A DNA stretch of 6,357 nucleotides, from positions 1 to 6,357 of the forward strand of contig FR901019.1 in the NCBI GenBank assembly GCA_000437555.1, read 5' to 3'. Within the stretch, counting starts at the first letter, position 1. Each line of letters begins with the position of its first letter. Positions 1 through 4,851 of the stretch are shown in pieces. Source of the DNA: Acidaminococcus sp. CAG:917. GTDB taxonomy: Bacteria > Bacillota > Clostridia > Christensenellales > CAG-917. Below the pieces are notes generated by a model, which did not search any database, was not told where the DNA came from, and saw nothing but the letters and a program-made list of their open reading frames with translations. The position numbers and the translations under genes were made by a program.

Positions 1-1051
1 AGGCGCTCCCAAGAACTGCAAGGGCAAGACAGGACAGGATTTAGTTATCAAAGTGCCTCAAGGCACTGTCATAAAGGACAGCGAAACGGGAAAGGTTATC
101 GCCGACCTTCTCGAGGACGGCGAAAGCGTGACCGTGCTTAAAGGCGGAAGAGGCGGAAAGGGCAACAATCATTTCAAGAACAGCAAGAGAAAGGCGCCGT
201 CTTTCAGTCAGCACGGTGAGAAGACGGAGCAACATCAAATCATACTCGAATTAAAAACCATAGCGGACGTAGGTCTCGTCGGTTTTCCCAACGTTGGTAA
301 ATCCACGCTTTTGTCCGTGCTCACCTCGGCAAAGCCTAAGATAGCCAATTATCACTTTACCACGCTCACGCCCAACCTCGGCGTGGCGAGAGTTTTCGAC
401 GAAGATTTCGTCATAGCGGATATTCCGGGACTTATCGAGGGAGCAAGCGAGGGAGCGGGACTCGGTCATCACTTTTTAAGACATATAGAAAGAGTCAGGC
501 TCATTGTTCATCTTGTAGATATATCGGGAAGCGAAAACCGCAATCCGCTTGACGACTATAAAAAAATAAACGAGGAACTTAACAAATACGGCACGAGAAT
601 AAAAGATATTCCGCAGATTGTGTGTGCGTCCAAAGTCGATTTGCTCGACGATGACAGTAAGCTTAAAGATTTTGAAAAAGCGACAGGTCAAAAAGTTTAC
701 CCCGTCTGTTCTCTTCTGAATGAAGGACTCACAGAACTTTTGTCGGCGATTTACGAGAAACTTAAAACTATTCCCAAACCGTCGAGACTCGAAGACGAGG
801 AAAGATATTCGCTCGAAAAAGACTACAATCAAAAATTTACCGTGTCGAAGCTCGACAAGGGAACCTATATCGTAGAGGGCGGTCTTGTCGATTTCTTTAT
901 TCAGTCGATTTCGCTTTCTTCTCCCGAGTCGTTTGCATTTTTCCAAAAGAACTTGAAAGACAGGGGCGTAGTTTCCGCATTAAAGAAAGCGGGAATGGTT
1001 GAGGGTGATACCGTAATTATCGGCGATATAGAATTCGAGTGGATAGAGTAA
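1..1051 (+). CDS. obg: GTPase Obg/CgtA (5' end missing)
   Basis: Ribosome-associated GTPase involved in 50S subunit assembly and stress control. The reading frame is open from base 2 to the TAA at 1049-1051, so 349 residues are visible. Against the roughly 430-residue family length, and from memory of B. subtilis Obg, about 75-80 N-terminal residues lie outside the window. The end of the glycine-rich Obg fold is present (DLVIKVPQGTV, then GGRGGKGNNHF). The G domain follows: P-loop GFPNVGKS (281-304), switch I TTLTPNLG, and G3 DIPGLIEGA (from 419). The C-terminal OCT domain runs from about 806 to the end, including VEGDTVIIGDIEFEWIE. The guanine-specificity motifs are unusual: G4 is SKVD rather than NKxD (629-640) and G5 is CS rather than SA (707-712). 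GTG at 53 is an internal valine, not a start. Identity is certain from domain order and motifs. Confidence 0.97.
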   Translation, partial: GAPKNCKGKTGQDLVIKVPQGTVIKDSETGKVIADLLEDGESVTVLKGGRGGKGNNHFKNSKRKAPSFSQHGEKTEQHQIILELKTIADVGLVGFPNVGKSTLLSVLTSAKPKIANYHFTTLTPNLGVARVFDEDFVIADIPGLIEGASEGAGLGHHFLRHIERVRLIVHLVDISGSENRNPLDDYKKINEELNKYGTRIKDIPQIVCASKVDLLDDDSKLKDFEKATGQKVYPVCSLLNEGLTELLSAIYEKLKTIPKPSRLEDEERYSLEKDYNQKFTVSKLDKGTYIVEGGLVDFFIQSISLSSPESFAFFQKNLKDRGVVSALKKAGMVEGDTVIIGDIEFEWIE

Positions 1052-1083
1052 ATCAAATAATATTGCTAAAATTTTTAAAAAAT

Positions 1084-1116
1084 AAAAAATTCGCTGCTTT
1101 GGCAACGAATTTTTTT
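1084..1116. terminator. Bidirectional rho-independent terminator between obg and rubrerythrin
   Basis: The arms AAAATTCG (1086-1093) and CGAATTTT (1106-1113) pair. After one C-A mismatch, TGC (1095-1097) pairs with GCA (1102-1104) around a TTTG loop. A T tract (1110-1116) follows on the plus strand. The minus strand also ends in a T run, from the A tract at 1084-1089. It lies 33 bases after the obg stop and 41 bases after the end of the convergent rubrerythrin gene, so it can serve both. Confidence 0.85.
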
Positions 1117-1156
1117 AGATAATTTATCGCTTTAAAGCTAAAAATTAAATGTAATT

Positions 1157-1690
1157 TTAATAGTTTTCGCTTTTAAGTTCAAAGTATGCTTGCGGATGAT
1201 AGCATACGGGGCAGACCTCGGGGGCTTCCTTTCCTTTGAGGACGTGTCCGCAGTTGCGGCATACCCAAACTTTTTCTTCGTCTTTAGCGAACACCTTGTT
1301 TGTTTCAACGTTTTTGAGAAGCGCACGGTATCTTTCTTCGTGCTCTTTTTCGATTGCCGCTACGGCGCGGAATTGTTTGGCGAGGGCATCAAATCCTTCT
1401 GCCTCGGCGTCTTTAGCGAAGCTTTCATACATATCCGTCCACTCATAGTTTTCACCTTCGGCGGCTTTAAGAAGATTTTGCGGTGTATTGCCTAATTCGC
1501 CGAGCATTTTAAACCACAGTTTTGCGTGTTCTTTTTCGTTTGCGGCAGTTTGTTCAAAGATAGAAGCAATCTGTTCGTATCCTTCCTTTTTCGCTACCGA
1601 GGCAAAATAGGTATATTTGTTCCTCGCTTGCGATTCGCCTGCAAAAGCCGCAAGCAAATTCTTTTCTGTTTTTGTTCCTTTGAGATTCAT
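1157..1690 (-). CDS. rbr: Rubrerythrin (diiron peroxidase with C-terminal rubredoxin domain)
   Basis: Cytoplasmic non-haem iron protein that reduces hydrogen peroxide in anaerobes, taking electrons through its rubredoxin centre. It has 177 residues. The N-terminal ferritin-like four-helix bundle begins with the family signature TEKNLLAAFAGESQARNKY. Likely diiron ligands are E19, E52 and H55 (NEKEH), E80 and E83 (GENYEWTDMY), and E114 and H117 (IEKEH). The rubredoxin-like domain carries CRNC (144-147) and CPVC (160-163). Length and layout match the classical Desulfovibrio vulgaris type, not the reversed rubredoxin-first form. The ATG is supported by AAGGAG seven bases upstream. The gene is convergent with obg and shares its terminator. 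It has its own promoter and a PerR-like operator, which fits peroxide control, although that control is inferred. All expected metal ligands are present. Confidence 0.97.
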   Translation of the reverse strand: MNLKGTKTEKNLLAAFAGESQARNKYTYFASVAKKEGYEQIASIFEQTAANEKEHAKLWFKMLGELGNTPQNLLKAAEGENYEWTDMYESFAKDAEAEGFDALAKQFRAVAAIEKEHEERYRALLKNVETNKVFAKDEEKVWVCRNCGHVLKGKEAPEVCPVCYHPQAYFELKSENY

Positions 1691-1697
1691 AAAATCA

Positions 1698-1703
1698 CTC
1701 CTT
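1698..1703 (-). promoter_or_regulatory. Ribosome binding site of rubrerythrin
   Basis: The minus strand reads AAGGAG seven bases before the ATG. This is a strong Shine-Dalgarno site that fixes the rubrerythrin start. Its first two bases overlap the edge of the PerR-like palindrome at 1702-1716. Confidence 0.9.
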
Positions 1704-1716
1704 ATAATTTTGATAA
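1702..1716 (-). promoter_or_regulatory. PerR-like operator of rubrerythrin
   Basis: The minus strand reads TTATCAAAATTATAA, which matches the B. subtilis-type PerR consensus TTATAATNATTATAA at 12 of 14 defined positions. It lies at about +4 to +18 from the predicted transcription start, between promoter and ribosome site, where a bound repressor would block expression. Clostridial rubrerythrins are known PerR targets. The sequence is AT-rich, so chance similarity is possible, and no perR gene is in the window. Confidence 0.5.
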
Positions 1717-1725
1717 GTTAATATG

Positions 1726-1754
1726 ATTTTATGACGAAAAGCATATAAAGTCAA
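1726..1754 (-). promoter_or_regulatory. Sigma-A-type promoter of rubrerythrin
   Basis: On the minus strand, -35 TTGACT (1754-1749) and -10 TAAAAT (1731-1726) are separated by exactly 17 bases. The predicted start is an A at 1719, giving a 29-base leader. The -35 box lies two bases past the stop codon of the upstream membrane-protein gene. No terminator separates the two genes, so read-through from that gene is also possible. Confidence 0.8.
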
Positions 1755-1756
1755 TA

Positions 1757-2560
1757 TCAAACTTTATTTTCTTTTTCAAGTAATTCGTCGATTGATATTT
1801 GCTTGTTTTCTTTAAAAGCGTCGAAAACTTTTTCTTTTTTAAAGTTTCCTTTGCCTAGCGGCGAAAGACATAGCAGTGCCATAAAGTATGAAAGAGAGCC
1901 GCAAAGAATGTAATAGGTTGTCAGCGGAGTGATAAAGGACAGAGCAATCAAAATCGTGCCTGAAAAGAGATAAAAGCGCATATTCTGTCTGTCCAAAAAG
2001 GTGGAAAAGAGCGCAATCAGATTGAGCTTGGTCTTTGTTTTGGCAAGCTCGGGCAGAGCGTTTTCTTTTTTTAGAAATTTAAAAACTGCGGATATGGGAA
2101 TTATTGCAAGTTTGATTTTTTCGTCGTCAAGCAGAGAATAAGCTTTTCTGTCGATTGCTTTTGTAGCTATAAACACCTTGTTTAAACCCAGCGACTTTGT
2201 AACGTTTATGACGGAAAGCAAATCTGCGGGTGACAGCGGAGAAATTTTATACATAAAAAATATGACGGCGTTGTCGTTGGCTATATAGTTTTCACCTCTT
2301 ATAAGCGACGGATTTTTAAGGCACTTGCTTACAAGCGAAATGGCAAATCCCGGCCTTTTTATAAATTCTTTTAAAAGCCTGTCGTATGAGTAGGGTCGTT
2401 TTTTCGCACTGAAAACGTATATCGATATAATCAAAGTGAGCGAACACACTCCAGCCACGAAAAAGGCGGGCAGGAACGAATGCAGATAATTTCTGAAAAG
2501 CACGAAAAGAAGCGTATAAGAGATAAAAAATATTGCTACAAAATCAATTTTCTTTGCCAT
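1757..2560 (-). CDS. Membrane protein of unknown function with a soluble core between two helix pairs
   Basis: I do not recognise this 267-residue protein as a named family. It starts with two hydrophobic segments (about 7-22 and 29-51), followed by the positive stretch KKRP. A soluble region spans about 53-192. A second hydrophobic pair (about 195-213 and 214-234) is followed by a charged tail. With the KK/KR stretches taken as inside, the core and both ends should face the cytoplasm. The core segment VFIATKAIDRKAYSLLDD, then KIKLAIIPISAVFKFLKK, resembles the last strand-helix-strand of Mrr-like restriction-endonuclease folds. I see no PD-(D/E)xK catalytic set, so any nuclease activity is doubtful. 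The ATG at 2558-2560 has no clear Shine-Dalgarno site. The gene is divergent from nadD and lies upstream of rubrerythrin on the same strand. The open frame is very likely real; the function is open. Confidence 0.8.
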   Translation of the reverse strand: MAKKIDFVAIFFISYTLLFVLFRNYLHSFLPAFFVAGVCSLTLIISIYVFSAKKRPYSYDRLLKEFIKRPGFAISLVSKCLKNPSLIRGENYIANDNAVIFFMYKISPLSPADLLSVINVTKSLGLNKVFIATKAIDRKAYSLLDDEKIKLAIIPISAVFKFLKKENALPELAKTKTKLNLIALFSTFLDRQNMRFYLFSGTILIALSFITPLTTYYILCGSLSYFMALLCLSPLGKGNFKKEKVFDAFKENKQISIDELLEKENKV

Positions 2561-2601
2561 AGCTTGATTGTTGACTTTTTTTAAAAAAATAAACTTATAG
2601 A

Positions 2602-2630
2602 TTGCTCAAAATAGTTATATGTATTATACT
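2602..2630 (+). promoter_or_regulatory. Promoter of the nadD-yqeK fusion gene
   Basis: -35 TTGCTC (2602-2607) and -10 TATACT (2625-2630) are separated by 17 bases. Taking the last base of the -10 box as -7 puts +1 at 2637, which is the A of the preferred nadD ATG. There is no Shine-Dalgarno site upstream of that ATG, so a leaderless transcript is predicted. The 76-base gap also has to hold the promoter of the divergent membrane-protein gene. For that gene only a weak candidate is visible (TTGAGC on the minus strand at 2609-2604, overlapping this -35). Confidence 0.6.
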
Positions 2631-2636
2631 TTATAT

Positions 2637-3752
2637 ATGAAAACTTTAATTTTCGGGGGAGCTTTCGATCCTCCGCACCGTGAACATTTAAATATTTTGC
2701 TTGAAGCATCAAAAGCGGTCAATTTTGACAGAGTTGTCATTGTGCCTACGTTTAATCCTCCGCACAAAGACGACAGCGTCATAGATTTCGATACGAGAGT
2801 ATTGCTTATAGACAAGCTCTTTAAAAAAAGCGGTATAAATTATATCGTCGACGATATCGAAAAAAGGCGGGGCGACAGTAACTACGCTGTCGAGGTAGTC
2901 GCCGCCTTAAAAGAAAAATACGCGGGTGAGCTGTATTATCTTATCGGAGGCGACAGCCTTATTAATATAGAAACGTGGCATAAGCCCGAACTTCTCTTCC
3001 CGCTTGCCACGCTTGTCGTATGTGGCAGAGAGGGATATGTCGGGCTTGACCAAAAAATAGATTATCTTCAAAATAAATACGGAGCAAAAATTATCAAGAT
3101 AAACTATGTCGGTTCCGAAATATCCAGCTCGCTTTTAAGGTTAAGGCTAAATTTGAAGCTTGACGCCGACGTTGATGGAATAGAGCTTATAAAGGATAGA
3201 TTTAATAAATATGATTCCGTTTTAAATCAATTAAAAAGCTATCAGTCGGACGACTTGTATTTTCATAGCAGAGCCGTTGCCTACCGCGCGGTAGAAATAG
3301 CAAGACATCACCGTTTAAATATAGATTTAAACAAAGCTTTTTTGGCAGGGCTTTTGCATGACAACGCAAAGCAAAGGCTGTCGCTTGACGGATTCGACGT
3401 TCCGTCCGATGCCGTGGGCTCGCCCGTGCTTCATCAGTTTTTGGGAAGCCTGAAAGCCGAGAGAGATTTCGGCATAGAGGATATCGATATTCTTTCCGCC
3501 ATAAATTATCACACGACCGGCAAGGCGGATATGACGACGCTTGAAAAACTTATTTACTGCGCCGATATGCTCAGCGAGGACAGACCCTGCATTGAAAATC
3601 TTTTAAAGGTCATTATGACGGATTTTGAAATAGGTTTCAGGTCCTGCCTCGCTTCAAGCTACTTTTACGTTTTATCGAAAAAGCGTGGAATGTATCCGCT
3701 CACGCAGCAGGCTTTCGATTATTATATCAAAAACGCTAAATTTCCTCTTTAA
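2637..3752 (+). CDS. nadD: Nicotinate-nucleotide adenylyltransferase fused to YqeK-type HD hydrolase
   Basis: Bifunctional protein of 371 residues. Residues 1 to about 190 are NadD, which joins nicotinate mononucleotide and ATP to make deamido-NAD. Visible motifs are GGAFDPPHREHL (7-18), PPHK (41-44), GGDSLINIETWH (104-115) and ISSSLLR (162-168, usually ISSTxIR). The usual HxGH is HREH here. Residues about 195-371 are a YqeK domain, an HD phosphohydrolase known in Bacillota to cleave diadenosine tetraphosphate. Its metal ligands are H210, H241-D242, H266, H292 and D310, with YHTTG and LEKLIYCAD as signatures. In Bacillota nadD and yqeK are usually separate neighbouring genes; fused forms also occur, for example in Mycoplasma as I recall. 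I chose the ATG at 2637 because the family starts just before the GGxFDP motif; an in-frame ATG at 2619 would add MYYTLY and lies inside the promoter. rsfS follows 274 bases later. Confidence 0.95.
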   Translation: MKTLIFGGAFDPPHREHLNILLEASKAVNFDRVVIVPTFNPPHKDDSVIDFDTRVLLIDKLFKKSGINYIVDDIEKRRGDSNYAVEVVAALKEKYAGELYYLIGGDSLINIETWHKPELLFPLATLVVCGREGYVGLDQKIDYLQNKYGAKIIKINYVGSEISSSLLRLRLNLKLDADVDGIELIKDRFNKYDSVLNQLKSYQSDDLYFHSRAVAYRAVEIARHHRLNIDLNKAFLAGLLHDNAKQRLSLDGFDVPSDAVGSPVLHQFLGSLKAERDFGIEDIDILSAINYHTTGKADMTTLEKLIYCADMLSEDRPCIENLLKVIMTDFEIGFRSCLASSYFYVLSKKRGMYPLTQQAFDYYIKNAKFPL

Positions 3753-3770
3753 TAGCTTTTACATAACGGC

Positions 3771-3825
3771 TTGTCTATAGCGGAAATTATACTTTGAATT
3801 GTCGATAGCGCAACAGCGGTAATTA
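3771..3825 (+). repeat. Imperfect direct duplication in the nadD-rsfS gap
   Basis: TTGTCTATAGCG (3771-3782) recurs as TTGTCGATAGCG (3799-3810), a match of 11 of 12 bases. GCGGAAATTA (3780-3789) recurs as GCGGTAATTA (3816-3825), 9 of 10. The offsets differ (28 and 36 bases), so a duplication would need a later insertion. The rest of the gap (3753-4026) is A-rich. It holds a second short repeat, ATAAGAGAAA at 3905-3914 and 3922-3931, and long-range arms TAATAGCTTTT (3750-3760) and AAAAGCTATAA (3840-3850). I see no convincing gene, terminator or promoter in it. Confidence 0.35.
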
Positions 3826-4026
3826 AATACGTTTTGAAAAAAAGCTATAACTAAAATAGAAAATATAGCAGGATAAAACATAATATAAAAAAGCAAAATA
3901 AGACATAAGAGAAACCGAAAAATAAGAGAAAAGTTTTTTATCGATAATGAAATAGACAGCTTTGTTTTATAAATAATATGGATAGTAATTCTTTAAAATT
4001 ATAAAAATAAAATACTTGGAGAAAAA

Positions 4027-4383
4027 ATGACTGTAGAACAATTAAAGAGCACGATTTGTGAATATCTTTCCGAAAAGAAAGGACAAGACATTACGGCGAT
4101 AAGAGTAAGCGAACAGACGGCGGAACTCGATTATTTTGTAATTTGCACGGGCAGAAGTTCCACTCAGGTCAAGTCGCTTGCGGAACTTCTGATTGAAAAA
4201 CTTAAAAAGGATTATGACGTATCACCCGTAAGAAGCGACGGATTGAGGGACGGCAAATGGGCTGTCATCGATTACGGCTCGGTCATGGTGCACGTGTTCA
4301 ACGACCAAACGAGAATGTTTTATAATCTTGAAAAGCTTTGGTCGGAAGGCGACGGTAAAAACGTCGAGTTTTTCAAGGACTGA
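4027..4383 (+). CDS. rsfS: Ribosome silencing factor RsfS
   Basis: RsfS (RsfA/YbeB/Iojap family) binds ribosomal protein uL14 on the 50S subunit and blocks joining of the 30S subunit when nutrients are short. The protein has 118 residues, the usual family length. Family features are visible in order: KKGQDITAIRV (17-27), LDYFVICTGRSSTQV (34-48, usually DYFVIxSGxS), KWAVIDYGSVMVHVF, then RMFYNLEKLW near the end. It starts at ATG 4027 with TTGGAG ending five bases upstream. It follows the nadD-yqeK fusion, as rsfS usually follows nadD and yqeK in Bacillota. The 274-base gap between them is long for an operon, so a separate promoter is likely, but I could not pick one out of the AT-rich DNA. Nothing is missing from the protein. 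Confidence 0.96.
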   Translation: MTVEQLKSTICEYLSEKKGQDITAIRVSEQTAELDYFVICTGRSSTQVKSLAELLIEKLKKDYDVSPVRSDGLRDGKWAVIDYGSVMVHVFNDQTRMFYNLEKLWSEGDGKNVEFFKD

Positions 4384-4424
4384 TTTATCACAAGTCATAT
4401 TTACTGAAATTTGCAGTATGAAAT

Positions 4425-4499
4425 AAAAAGCATTGAGTTTTACCGTTTTTTCAATCGGTTGAAAAGCACTGTCGCACTCAATAAGCCGTAAAGCTTTTT
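4425..4499 (+). terminator. Complex hairpin element after rsfS, probably its terminator
   Basis: The outer arms AAAAAGC (4425-4431) and GCTTTTT (4493-4499) pair. Directly inside, ATTGAGT (4432-4438) pairs with ACTCAAT (4476-4482), leaving a 10-base one-sided bulge. Within that is a perfect 7-bp hairpin, TTTTCAA (4448-4454) with TTGAAAA (4459-4465), around a TCGG loop. The element ends in TTTTTGTTT, as a terminator would. GCTTTT could instead pair with AAAAGC at 4462-4467, so two exclusive folds are possible. It could therefore be an attenuator or small structured RNA ahead of the pdp operon rather than a plain terminator. Confidence 0.5.
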
Positions 4500-4550
4500 G
4501 TTTCCGTAAAGAGTTTTGATAAAACGGATTATGACTAATTCTTAAAAAAA

Positions 4551-4575
4551 TGTCCACCATTTAATCGGGAGGACA
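4551..4575 (+). promoter_or_regulatory. Ribosome site of the 89-aa gene inside a small hairpin
   Basis: The Shine-Dalgarno site GGGAGGA (4567-4573) is strong and stands six bases before the ATG at 4580. TGTCC (4551-4555) is complementary to GGACA (4571-4575). After one mismatch, CC (4557-4558) can also pair with GG (4568-4569). Such a stem would cover the ribosome site. It is short, so it may have only a mild effect. Confidence 0.45.
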
Positions 4576-4579
4576 TATC

Positions 4580-4849
4580 ATGGAATACGTTAACATTCAA
4601 AAAGATTTCAAACTCGACGTCGAAAAGGTGCTTGAATATGCCGTGGCGGCAAAAGACGGCAAGGCAATCGTCGCCGTGCTCACCGAACCGATTTTTTTGA
4701 GAAGCGAAAGGGAAAAAATTAAACAGGAAATAATATCGCAGGCAAAAGCAGGACTCAACGTAAAGGAAGTAAAGGTTACGTTTTCAGCGGTGGCTTACGC
4801 GAAAATCGCTAAAGGCATAGACTATGACGAAGCGGAAAAATGGATTTGA
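4580..4849 (+). CDS. Small protein of unknown function upstream of pdp
   Basis: I cannot name this 89-residue protein. It has no signal peptide, lipobox, membrane segment or cysteine, so it should be cytoplasmic. The pattern suggests helix (13-24), strand (28-35, KAIVAVLT), charged helix (41-57), strand (62-68, KEVKVTF) and helix (70-78). That strand-helix-strand-helix core resembles the YhcN/YlaJ-type domain of sporulation lipoproteins, but without their lipoprotein N-terminus; this is a weak resemblance judged by eye. The start is firm, with GGGAGGA six bases before the ATG. The stop TGA (4847-4849) is two bases before the preferred pdp ATG, so the two genes should be translationally coupled. 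A link to nucleoside catabolism follows only from this position. Confidence 0.85.
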   Translation: MEYVNIQKDFKLDVEKVLEYAVAAKDGKAIVAVLTEPIFLRSEREKIKQEIISQAKAGLNVKEVKVTFSAVAYAKIAKGIDYDEAEKWI

Positions 4850-4851
4850 TT

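Noticed and set aside
476..946. 156-codon open frame on the minus strand inside obg
   Set aside because: Lies wholly opposite the conserved obg gene, has no recognisable motif, and its low-complexity Phe/Arg content is typical of an antisense shadow.
2576..2589. Perfect palindrome of seven T followed by seven A between the divergent genes
   Set aside because: It has no G-C pairs and lies between divergent starts, so it is not a terminator. It may bend DNA or help promoter opening, but nothing more can be supported.
2619..2636. Upstream ATG extending NadD by MYYTLY
   Set aside because: It lies within the promoter spacer and -10 region, has no ribosome site, and the family begins at the MKTLIFGG segment.
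3823..3906. 27-residue hydrophobic micro-ORF on the minus strand, possible small toxin or membrane peptide
   Set aside because: No Shine-Dalgarno site or promoter. The Phe/Tyr-rich peptide follows directly from the A-rich plus strand.
3962..3990. Possible rsfS promoter TTGTTT with a GTAATT/AGTAAT -10
   Set aside because: Both boxes match the consensus poorly, and the surrounding DNA is so AT-rich that similar matches are expected by chance.
4222..4560. 112-codon open frame on the minus strand across the end of rsfS and the gap
   Set aside because: Half lies opposite conserved rsfS codons and the rest runs through the inverted-repeat region. It shows no family motif.
4840..4851. ATG at 4840 as the pdp start, overlapping the upstream gene by 10 bases
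   Set aside because: The ATG at 4852 gives exact family numbering of the active-site residues. The earlier ATG is possible but adds only MDLI.
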